Source of the DNA: Dicaeum eximium
Taxonomy: Eukaryota; Chordata; Aves; Passeriformes; Dicaeidae
NCBI GenBank assembly: GCA_013396995.1
Contig: VWZP01001425.1
Location: forward strand, 226,793 to 290,792
Length of the DNA stretch: 64,000 bases
Reading direction: 5' to 3'
Made by a program: the position numbers and the translations under genes
Shown: positions 11,471 to 21,648 of the stretch, one piece after another
How the letters are laid out: each line of letters starts with the position of its first letter
How positions within the stretch are numbered: the first letter of the stretch is position 1
The notes under the pieces: model-generated
Databases searched by the model: none
What the model was told of the DNA's origin: nothing
What the model saw: only the letters and a program-made list of their open reading frames with translations

Positions 11471-11520
11471 AATGGTGGCTATTTATAGTTTCACTGGATA
11501 TTTGCATACATTAATTTTTT
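11471..11520. promoter_or_regulatory. MEF2 - octamer - homeodomain motif cluster
   Basis: Within 38 bases lie CTATTTATAG at 11479-11488, a perfect match to the MEF2 consensus, then ATTTGCAT at 11500-11507, the POU octamer on the minus strand, and ATTAATT at about 11510-11516, a homeodomain-type core. The spacing is compact and the flanks are AT-rich unique DNA. Such clusters are characteristic of enhancers, but motif matches in AT-rich DNA also arise by chance. Confidence 0.4.
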
Positions 11521-12036
11521 TTAAATGAAAAATTTATTTCCTTTTTTTTCCACATTGGAAAAATAAAAAAGGAAAAAAGTTGTAGGAAGGCTATGCCAGG
11601 AAGGGAGAATGGGGACGCCTTTTCTGCATCCAACATCGGCTTGAAACCAAAATGTGGTATTTGAGGTTTCTGCTGCTGGGGTTTTGGGCTGTTCCACCCC
11701 TTCTCCCACGGAACAACCCCCCGTGCCAAGCACAGAGCTCCTGAGCTATGGGACAGCGAGTCAGTGCTGGGGCCAGCAGAGCCACAGCCAGGCCTGTGCT
11801 GGCCTCACTTGCTGCAGCCCCAGGACTGGAATTACCCACAGTGGCAATGCCATTTAGATCTTTAATTCACGTTTCTAATGCTGGTTTTTCTGGTCAGGAT
11901 CAGGCCTAAACAAGTGTTCAAGAAGGAGGCAGCCTGCAAATGGTGTTTAAACCCAGCACTTTCAGAACAGGCTCCTGGAGGTGGCGATGGGCACTGGCTC
12001 CTCTGGCACAGTGCTCTGACAGCTGCAGGCCCTGTG
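11521..12036. other. unique non-coding DNA
   Basis: T/A-rich stretch to about 11580, then GC-rich unique sequence up to the tandem array. No gene or transposon recognised. Confidence 0.55.
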
Positions 12037-12149
12037 GAGCAGGGGTGCCCCAAGGCACAGGGGTGCCCCAGGGCACAGGGGTGCTGCTGGTTGGCACAGG
12101 GGTGCCCCACGGCACAGGGGTGCCCCAAGGCACAGGGGTGCTGCTGGTC
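12037..12149. repeat. 18/21-bp tandem array with two-fold 57-bp higher-order period
   Basis: The core unit begins GGCACAGGGGTGCCCC. Unit lengths run about 17 (first, diverged), 18, 21, 18, 18 and 21. This makes two successive blocks of short-short-long, and the long unit ends in GCTGCTGGT. All full units are multiples of three, so a stop-free frame (11878-12432 on the plus strand) passes through. I see no reason to treat that frame as a gene. Confidence 0.92.
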
Positions 12150-13772
12150 TGGCCAGCTGATGGCAGCAGCATCGTGCCCCCAGCCCAGCAGGCAGCTCTG
12201 GGGTCCCCATGTCCTGGGGTGGGCGCAGGGCTGTTGGGGCAGGTTGGGAAGGGGCTGTGGCTCCCAGGCAGTTTTAATGGCTCCGTTTGCACAAAGCCAT
12301 CCCAGCTGTGGTCTGGGCACAAACCCCTTCCCTCCTGATCACCTCATGGCCCAAGCCCATCCGACACAAGGAGTCTATTTTTCTCTGGAACTGGCTGGAG
12401 GGGGATGGCTGGAGGGGGAGGGAGAGGACTGAAAGGCCACGACAATCCTTAGGAAAACATTAGTTTGTTATTTTAATATTTTTGAGAGGAAAGCATTTTG
12501 CTCCTGTGTCGATACCTCTTTGTGGTTTATTATTTTGTTGCTAATTTACTTAACCATTAGCAAATTAAGGTGGATTATGGCTTGGATGCATTAAAAGCAC
12601 CAAGGAGTTGTGGTCCTTGTGGCTATTTCGGGCAATGTCATAAGCACACTCTTTTTTTTTATTGTCCTCCTAGGGAGCAGAATTTGAACTTAATATTCCA
12701 TGAAATAAGCCATTGTAATCACGTTGGGTTAATAGAAGAAGTAAAATTGCCTCTCCTCTCACAAGACATTAGAGCAAGGCTGCATTATTAAAGTTTTCTT
12801 GCGGACAGGCGGTTTAAAATATATCCTCAGTGGCTGACGCAAGTCTTTTCAGCGGGGATGACAGCTTTTCAGATCTTAATAGGCTGTTCATTTCTGGCCT
12901 ACGAGTTTTCAGCATTTCTTCTTTTCAAGCCAGGCTGTGACATGATGGCTAAAAACTGACATAAAGAAGTGCCATGTACTGTGAAAACCTTTATTCACTA
13001 AGTGGCTCCATGTAAATTGGTGTCAATAAGCAAACAATTAGAACTTTAAAAAAAATTGTTGGTTTAAATCCCTTTTCTCCTTAATCATTTGACCTAAAAA
13101 TCTCTCCTTTCTCTCTCCTTTCTTTGGAAGTGGTGCATATAAACCAGTGACAAAGTGTTTTGCAAGTGAAAGTGGATCAGATCTTTGTTATAAATCAGTT
13201 AATGATATTTAGCCAAGGTGAGTTTGGCATAAGGTTTTTTGTCTTTGAAATAAAATTATTTACAGTGAACTAAATTCTAGGTAAATGCTAAAGGATGAAG
13301 AAGGGGCTGGTTCTTCTGCCTTTCCCCCACACTCCCAGTCTCCCCTGTTTCAGAGCCACAGCCTCTTGCAGCACAAACAGCCACCGTGTTCTGGGAGCTT
13401 GCCTAATTTCAAGACATTTGGTCTTGTTGTTTATGCTTTCTGGAGATTGTTTACTTGAATTATTTGCAGAAAATATTTTTTTCCTGTGTCATTAGGGGAA
13501 GAAAAGGTGGAACACTTAATACTTTCCTCACTCTTGCTTGTCCCAGGAAAAAAATGTTCAGCAGAGCTTTCCATTTGTGTTTTAATTTATGATTTCTCCT
13601 TTTCTTTTTATAACTCGACTCCTTTCCTCGTTCCTTCCTCCTGATGGATGCAGCAGGGTGGCTCAGCGCCGCTGCGGTGGCCCCGGGGCTGGAGGCAGGC
13701 CAGGGCTCTGCTGTGCCCGGTGTGCCTCGGCCCCCCACGGATGCTCCGGAGCCTCCCGCCCTTCCCGGTGCT
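12150..13772. other. unique non-coding DNA
   Basis: GC-rich to about 12430, then AT-rich to 13300. The stretch 12540-13240 has varied words, no simple repeats and no CR1, and is a reasonable candidate for conserved non-coding sequence. A polypyrimidine tract lies at about 13095-13125. A small GC-rich segment begins near 13640. No exon is recognised. Confidence 0.5.
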
Positions 13773-13884
13773 CCACACCTGCCTGGGCAGCGTTCTGGGG
13801 TGTCACCTCCGTGTTCCACCCCATCCACACCTGCCTGGGCAGCGTTCTGGGGTGTCACCTCCGTGTTCCACCCCATCCACACAG
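13773..13884. repeat. 52-bp tandem duplication
   Basis: Two adjacent copies with period 52. The segment starting GCCTGGGCAGCGTTCTGG at 13781 recurs at 13833 with essentially no mismatch across the copy. The near identity points to a recent duplication or an active minisatellite at two copies. Confidence 0.93.
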
Positions 13885-14530
13885 CCTTGTGCTTCAGGTG
13901 GCCGTTGAAGTGGCTTCACCTCACTTTCTGCAACATTTCTGCGGGGTTTAGGCAGTCCCTAATGTAACAGGGCACACAGGGAGGCTGCAGGAAGAGAGAC
14001 TGCTGCATTCCCTCTGAGGCTGAGCAGCTGAGCGTGCAGGGTGATGCTGTGGTGCTGCAGAGTGCTAATGGTGGCGCCGGCCAGGAGGGGCTGGACATGG
14101 CCCCCGTGGCTACAGGGAGCACATCCTGCCCAAAACCCCAGAAATCAAGGGTCTGGCTGGGGGTATGGTGACACCAAGGCGAGCCCTGGTGCCGTCCCGG
14201 GGGCAGTGGGGCAGGGATCCCAGCGATGTGTCCTCGCTCCCCTCCCTGTGCCCAGGGCTGCTCCAGAGGCACAGCCCTGCAGGACGGGGATTTGTCCTCT
14301 GAGACTTGCTCCAGTTTGTGTGAGCTGAACGTGGAGATGCCACCAGGTGAGAACCAGCAGGTGCACCGTGGTACAGAACGGGCTGGGCTGGACCCCAGGG
14401 CTGGGCAATGCTTTAGTGTCACGAGCCTGGCTGGGAGGTGACTTCACCTTGGGGTGTTTTTCATGATCACATTTTTTAAAAGCCTTTTCAGATGCCAAAA
14501 GCACAACCCAAATACAGTTACAAAAATGGT
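13885..14530. other. unique GC-rich DNA
   Basis: GC-rich unique sequence leading up to the first CR1 fragment. Open frames on both strands (for example 13916-14422 on the minus strand) carry no recognisable domain. Confidence 0.5.
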
Positions 14531-14990
14531 AATTCATAGAATCCCAGAATGGTTTGGGTGGGAAGGGACCTTAAAGCCCATCTCGTTCCACCCCTGCCAT
14601 GTCCAGGGACACCTCCCACTGTCCCAGGCTGCTCCCAGCCCCAGTGTCCAGCATGGCCTGGGGCACTGCCAGGGATCCAGGGGCATCCACAGCTGCTCTG
14701 GGAATTCCATCCCAGGCAGGAATTCCTTCCCAATATCCCATCCATCCCTGCCCTCTGGCACTGGGAGCCATTCCCTGTGTCCTGTCCCTCCATCCCTTGC
14801 CCCCAGTCCCTCTGCAGCTCTCCTGGAGCCCCTTCAGGCCCTGGCAGGGCTCTGAGCTCTCCCTGGAGCCTTCTCCTCTCCAGGTGAGCACCCCCAGCTC
14901 CAGAGCAGAGGGGCTCCAGCCCTGGAGCAGTCCATGGCCTCCTCTGAACTCACTCCAAGAGCTTTAGGTCCTTACTTTTGGGGCTCCAGT
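14531..14990 (-). mobile_element. CR1 LINE, 5'-truncated 3' end (about 460 bp)
   Basis: The plus strand begins with the reverse complement of the CR1 3' terminus, TCATAGAATCCCAGAATGG, then the conserved GGGACCTTAAAGCCCATC block. It continues through the upstream parts of the 3' region to about 14990. This is the longest CR1 3' fragment in the window. Orientation is minus because the CR1 3' end lies at the low coordinate. The minus- and plus-strand open frames across it are CR1-derived or incidental and not a functional ORF2. Confidence 0.93.
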
Positions 14991-17437
14991 GAGGAACTGG
15001 TCTAAGTCCACCTGTGTGCTTCAAATCACTTGATATCACTTGATCAGTGATCTTACATTAGTTTCCTAATTAAAGGCTATATTAATGACTTCAACAGGAA
15101 TTTCTCACAGACCAGGGCAGGTGTGAATGTTTGAGGGTGCTCGGGCACTGCAGCGAGGGAATGACAGGGAAAGCTCCAGGTCCTGGAAAGGAATTTTTAC
15201 AAAGGAAAAGAAAATGGCTGATTATTGTCTTTAATTCATAAAAATTCCATGACAAAATAATATCCTAATTTTAAAATAATATAACTTTGGAAGTGTATGA
15301 AGGAAAGGGAATGTGGGAGCTGTCTCTGGAAGCCTGGATGTGGAAACCAGCTTGTTGTATTTTAGATCACTTGCAATGAAAAGTGTACTCAAAGTTAGTT
15401 TGAATACACTCTAAAAACTATATTCAAAGCTTGGTTTAATTCCAAGCTTTCATTCAGATCTGCCTGGAGACAACAGAGGCAGAACATCCATAAGGCTGTG
15501 GTTCTCAGAATCCATGGGTTTTTTCTTTTAAAGCTGCTGGGCTGTGCTCAGTGCCAGCCCCGTGTGCTGCAGCCTCGCCCTGCTCCTCGTCACTTCCAGA
15601 ACCAGGCTTCACTTGCTTCTCAAAGTTTACAGGAAAAGGCCTCGAACACTACCAATACAATTAAAAGAAATCAAAGGTATAATGAAAGCTTTTGTGTTTA
15701 CAGGAATTAAAGCAGCAAACATTTCTTTAGATTTTCAGAAATAACTGAAATTTATTTAGGTATAAGAGGACAGGTTAGGACATATTGCTTACACTGAAAA
15801 CATAATTCCAAAAATTATATCAATGATTTCTGACAATTTTCTACAATTTGATAATTACACAACATTTGGCAATTTTAAAAATTATTCCTGTTGTTCCTTT
15901 TTAAGCAAAGGACAAGGAGCCATGGCTGGAGTCCTCAGAGGCGGGCTGGCCTGCCCCCAGATTTGTGTTTATATATCTTGCAATATTTTTCAGTAATCAA
16001 GGCAATGCCTTTAAATAAAAGTGAAAAGTTATGTGACCTTGATTGTCAGACTCAATTTAGACTCCGCTGCAACATTCGCATTTTATTTTTTAAATTAGCT
16101 GTTGCCATCTTTTACAATTTGTTTATAGGCAGAAAGAGCCACATGGAATGGGAATTATCAGGGAGGAGTTGAGAGGTGCTGCTTTGGCCTCAAATAGAGG
16201 CATTTTTAATATCTTTAACAGATTTTTATTTTATTTTTCCCTTTAATATGTTTTCTCAGGTGGTGCCTTGATTCATTCTGGTTTTCTTTGCAAAAAACTT
16301 TTTTTTTTTTTAAGAATGTTGGGGTTCTGTTCCCTCTTCTGGGGGAGCACACTGGATCTTTGGAACCTCCCCATTAAAAGGTGTGCAAGGTAATGTTCCC
16401 TCTTGGGCTGCACTTACCAAACCATTTTGTTTCCCAGCTGTTTTTTGCCTGTTACAAGGATCAGGAAAAGGGGAATTTGCAGTGACCACAGTGTCCATGG
16501 CCCCACGCTGGCATCACCTCCCTCTCCAGTGCCCCATTCCAGGCTGGATTTTCCTTCCTTAGACATTTGCACAGGTTTTGGTGTTGACTCCTCCCTCACC
16601 TTCACTTCACTGCCAATATCCATGGATTTTCCCCACCTTTATGGCTGAAGTAGGTCATCTGCTTTGCCAGAGACACCAGTCAACACCTCTTGTATCTGAC
16701 TTATTTTTCATAGGATACATTTTGAAAGCATATGTAAAATAGGACTGAAAATAGCATTCCAAATGTCAGCATCCTGTAGCATCTTGGCTGAGCTGCTCTG
16801 CTTTACTGTTCGGAACAGATAAAGTCATTCTACTCAATGAAAACCAAAAGCAAGCATGAATTGTAGCAAAACTACAACATTTGGTAGTTGTGGCCTGGCA
16901 CACAGGGCAGCAGCCTCTCTGCTTTTGAGGGTGGAATAGAAAAGGGAAAGTTTGAGGCTTGCATTCATGAAAAATACAAGAACTGTTTTGACCTAAATAG
17001 AATAAAAAATTAAGGAAGAGGAAGATCATATGGCAAACCACGAGCATCTGACCACGTTGTGCTTCTCTGGCTCCTTTTTGAATATGAGAATTCAATGACT
17101 GTAAAATCAGGCCCTGACTGCAGATGGAGTGATGGTGTGGGCAGCACCCCAGAGCTGCTGCACAACAATGACATGGACATATTTATCTCATATTTATCAT
17201 TTCAGCCTTTTCTCTCCCACAGCTCTGCATGCATTTTCCAGGGAATTGGTACATTAAAATGCATACTGGGGAGGATTTTAGGCTCAATAGAGTCAAATGG
17301 GTTGTTCCATATGACTCTTCTGCTACCAAAATTATAATTAGATCATTCATTGGTTTTAATTTTGTACTTCTAATAAGAACAAAACTCTTATAGTCTACTT
17401 AAGTAAAAGTAGGAAATTAACACACATTAAAATGCAT
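14991..17437. other. unique non-coding DNA
   Basis: AT-rich unique sequence with a poly-T run near 16301-16312. No exon, RNA gene or further transposon is recognised. Confidence 0.55.
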
Positions 17438-17468
17438 CTTTAAAGCTTTAAAGCTTTAAAGCTTTAAA
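17438..17468. repeat. four-unit self-complementary CTTTAAAG repeat
   Basis: CTTTAAAG occurs three times in tandem at 17438-17461 and a fourth unit ends in C. The 8-base unit is its own reverse complement, so the whole tract is a perfect palindrome that could fold as a hairpin or cruciform. Confidence 0.93.
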
Positions 17469-19675
17469 CCCAGCCTATCAGTGCGAGAGACGATGGGCTG
17501 CCAATTGCTGTGTGATGCTGTGGCAGCCCCTCACAGTTTGTAACTCTCTCTGCAGTCCTGTTTGGGGACAGTGCTGCTTGCTTTTGAAACAGCAGCTTTT
17601 TAAAATGCCAAGCGTGTGGCCGGGCCTGAAGAGGCACCTGCTGTTCTCATCAGAGCATCAGAGACGCCACCTCCGGAGTAGGGACCGGCGGCTCAGGGCG
17701 GCTCACACCAAGGGCTGTGCCTGTCCAGGTCTTGCCGTGTCTGGGCTCGGGGTTTGCCTCTCTCGTGCCCTTCCCCAGCCCCAGCCTCTGGTGCTGCAGG
17801 TATGGTTGGGCTGGCTCGGCCATCAAAGAGCCGCGGCTTGGTAACGCGGGGCCGGCCCCCGCCCCCTCTTTGAGCATATTCTATCCCCACGTTATTGCAT
17901 CAAACATCCCTTCTAATACAATACCACAGGAAACTAAGGGCCCTATTCAGAGATTACATGCACCCCATGGAAGGGTGCTTTTCATCTATTGGAAACCTGA
18001 TTTAAAACCCAGCCCTACGTGACTCTTCCCTGTACTGTAACTTGCACAAAACGGGGAGTTCTTGAGGTTTCCTGTATTAGTCCCTGCTCCTTTGACACGC
18101 CTGGCACAAGCCCGACAGGGTCTCATTGTGGCATTTTTATTAAGAAAGAGGATGCTGATTCTTTTTTCTCTGTCAGCTGCTGAAATAAGAAGGTTTTAAG
18201 AACAAAGAAAAAACTTGTGCCAAGGGGAGACACAAGAGGATTATGATTCCCTAAGGAAGGTGGACGTTCCCCACACCAAAACACTGTCCTAATGAGCCAG
18301 TGGGTTTTTCTGGTAAATACATTTAGGGAGAAGTACATTTGGGTGCCATCTCTAGTCATTTATTCTTCAAACTGTAATGCTGCACATTTTGGGTTTCACT
18401 ATATTGCATTTTAAAACTAATGATGCATTCATTCTCCGAGCAAATCTTATTTCTAAGCCCTAATTTAATAGAATTAAACTCTAAGCTGAATTGGTTTTAT
18501 GAGATAAAACTCTGAAGTTGATAACTGCATTTAGGAATAGTTCAGGTATTGAGTTTCTAATTTGCTTCCTGAGCATGGAAATCCCTCAGATAGTCAATAT
18601 TGACGCCCTGTAATTGGTGAGAGTGGGGCTTGCTGAGTTTCCTTTCGGGTGCGGAGCGTTGCTCGGAGCACGGCCCCGGGGCTGCGGCCAAACCCTGCCC
18701 TGCCCAGCCCGGCTCCGCCTGCCCCGGGGCCAGCTCCATACTAGCACCTGCTGTGCCAGCAGCAATCCCTTTGCCTCCAAGGAGAAGGGAGATTCCAGCT
18801 TTGCTGGGGGTTCAGCTCAGACGTGGAGCCGTTGCTTCGTGCTGCCGTTTTCCCCGAGAACAGCGAGATAGGACTTGAGGAGATCATCTCCAGATGATCT
18901 AATGTTGTCATTCACATACAGCCCACGTCTTCATTCTGCTGCTCCGAAGCCCCTGGATGCTCTCTCAGGAGACACCAGCCACGTGGGGAATTGATGCCAC
19001 TTGTGCTTTGTAGCACTTCCAGGTTTTGCTCTGTGTTCCAAAGTACTTGATTTTGCTGCTTTATTACAAGAATGGTTTGGGAACTAAGCCTGAAGAAGAA
19101 CAGACTTACAAAACACCCGGATTTTGAAAATTTACCAGTGTTTAGTTACAGATAGGGAGAACTGCAAATGAAGCATAACCCTCTCTCAGGGAGATCACCA
19201 AATAGTTGATTTGGATCTCCCTGAAGCTTTGGTGAGTGGGGGTGTGTGCACACGGACAGTGCAGTGAGTTTCCACTCAGTGAACTTTGGTAGTGGATGGC
19301 TCTGCAGAGAAATCGCTTATCGAGCCTAGTTCCAAAAATAAATAAAAGCAGAGAGTTGTGTGATTTAAGAAAAGAAGGAGAGGACAGAAAACAACCTATT
19401 TTTATTGTAGTTGCTTAATAAAAGGGTTTGGTTTGTACCTATTATGTAATGATGTAAAGCATTGGGAAGAGGTTTGCCAGATAGTTTGTCTCCCTTATTA
19501 GGATAATGAGATTTTTATTGGAATTTTCCCCAACCTCCTCCTGTTGCTCCAGGTGTCTTCCCTGCATTTAAAACCCACTGTATAATATTAAATGAAGGAG
19601 AACATGGACCAGTTGATGCTTCCATGTTTTGTCAAGTCTAGAACCAGGCAGGGTTGATGATGTAAGGTCAGTTCA
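17469..19675. other. unique non-coding DNA with two GC-rich patches
   Basis: GC- and CpG-enriched patches lie at about 17620-17875 and 18640-18750, within otherwise AT-rich DNA. They are short and no exon can be assigned. Nothing else is recognised. Confidence 0.5.
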
Positions 19676-19742
19676 TAGAGTCACAGAGTCACAGAATGGT
19701 TTGGGTTGGAGGGGACCTTAAAGATCATCTAATTCCAGGCTC
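19676..19742 (-). mobile_element. CR1 LINE 3' fragment (about 65 bp)
   Basis: The sequence TCACAGAATGGTTTGGGTTG followed by the GGGGACCTTAAAGATCATCT block is the reverse complement of the CR1 3' end. Similarity is lost by about 19742. The tail repeat shows a duplicated CACAGAGT word, a common variation at CR1 3' tails. Confidence 0.92.
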
Positions 19743-21424
19743 CTGCTGCGGAGCAGTGGCTGGACTCCAGTGGCAGTGATGGTGCTCGGTGCCTGCTGGG
19801 CAGCCTGAGGGCTCCAGGGGCTGACTCTCACTGCTGTGGCATTGATTCCAGCCAGAAGCCTGGGCCAGGGGTGCTGGTGGCATTGTGTGGTGTGGCACAG
19901 CTGGCTGGAGCTGTGCCAGGAGGGGAGGCTGCTCCGGCAGGGAGGAACAGCTGTCCTTGGCTCTGTCCATCCTTGGCTCTGCTGTGCCTCCCTGTTCTGT
20001 GGCTCAGCCAAGCCCCTAATGTGAGGTTTCAGTTGACTCTCAGCAGCGACACGAGCATTTCCCTGGAATGCCTGGAAATTTTAGTCATTTTGTGAAATAA
20101 CTGGTTTCATAATACGACGGTAACACGTCCACTGAGCCAGCAGTCGGGTGACAGGGTAACAGGGGTTTCTCTTTCGTCCTGCAGCCAAGGCAGCTTCTCT
20201 TCTGTGTTCTCAGGGATTAAAGTTTCTTCTCCCTACCAAGAGTATAAAGGCAGCTGTTTAGCGATAAACAGTTGCAAATGATAAATAAATCAATATTTGT
20301 TAATGTTATGATGCACTCGCATCTCTCAGATACACATGGAATGATTTATAGAGTACAGCATTTCAGGGCTGACCCTTGCAGGTCTCAGAAAGCACTTAAA
20401 AAATAAATTTACCCTGGCCTCTCTCACCCCATTTCAAAAAGGGTGACAAAGATGAAGTAATTTATAAGTCACACTTTTATTAATGCTTTTAACTTTCATA
20501 TACTTGGCTTTCTTGCCCTCTGAGCAGCTAAGTGCAGCTCTTGGTCGAATGGTAACCTTCGGTGCTTTGAGAGGGGTTTTGTACAAATGATCAACTCATA
20601 AATAGGTGCTGTGCTCCGCATTATCCTGCCATAAATTCCCAGGACCTTTCAAGTACATCAAGAAAGAGCAACTTGAACTAGGCGTTCTGCGCTCGAGTTT
20701 ACAGACTAATGCAGTCCTAATGAGCAGCTGGGCAAAGGGTTTCCAGAGCACAGCTAATGCTTTCTGTGGTGATCCTGGGCTGGAAGAGCCCGTGAGGCAG
20801 GAGGGAGGTGGCTGTGGCAGCAGGGCCCCCATGGCAGCCCTGTGGCTGAAATGTGGCAGGGGGACGTGGCCATGGCAGGAGGGGCATGGCTGAGGTCACC
20901 TCCCCTCTGCAGCTCAGGCACAGTTTTTGTTGTGAACTCACAGTCATGGGGAGTATGGGGAACATTGACTGGATTCATGTGTATTGGCTGTTTATCACCC
21001 CTCTGATTATAGGTGTTGTTGGGAAAACATTGATCTAAAAGAGAACAATACACAGATAAACTCCCAAATGCTTCTCAGCGTGAGTTCTTGCCGTGCATGT
21101 AGCACTCACAGTGACACTGCTGGGACACCCAGCCAGCCCTTGTGTGGCTGCCTACCAACATCTCCAGAACCTTTTCCATACAATTACCACCTGCCTGGGG
21201 AAGGGTGCTGTGGTGATGCTTGTTTGAATAAAGTCCTGCCTGTACCAAACAGCCTCTGCAGCCCTTACAGGTACAGGTGGCACAAAGGAATTGTTCAGTT
21301 TGAGCTCTCCCCAGGTAGCACTGAATGTAACCCAGCCTGGGAGCTGCTGCTAAGAGAGAGCTCAGCCCGTGCGGGGGACATCTGCTGGGATACCTGTCCT
21401 GTCTTCTCGGTGAGCCCTCGAATA
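19743..21424. other. unique non-coding DNA
   Basis: GC-rich to about 20010, then AT-rich, then GC-rich again near 20760-20910. No gene or repeat is recognised. Confidence 0.5.
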
Positions 21425-21648
21425 GGAAGGGCACAAACCAGGAAACTCCATTTCAAATCCAGAAAAGCCTTTTTCACTGTGAGGGCAGTCAGGCTCTGAC
21501 ACAGCCTGCCCACAGTGATTGTGTAGTCTCCATCCTTGGAGATTTTCCTCTGGACATGGTCCTGGACTCCTGCTGTGCGTGACCTTGCTGGAGCAGGTTG
21601 GACTGTATGATCTGCAAACATGACTTTTAACCTTGGCTCTGTGACCCT
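21425..21648 (+). mobile_element. CR1 LINE 3' fragment, diverged (about 220 bp)
   Basis: The stretch TTTTTCACTGTGAGGGCAGT at about 21470 matches the conserved CR1 sequence upstream of the 3' end. It is followed by diverged forms of the concluding blocks, including the GGTTGGACTGTATGATCTG equivalent at about 21597-21615. Many substitutions suggest an older subfamily. Confidence 0.85.

Noticed and set aside
14531..14990. Overlapping open frames of about 90-130 codons on both strands
   Set aside because: They lie in the CR1 3' region, which does not encode an intact ORF2 here.
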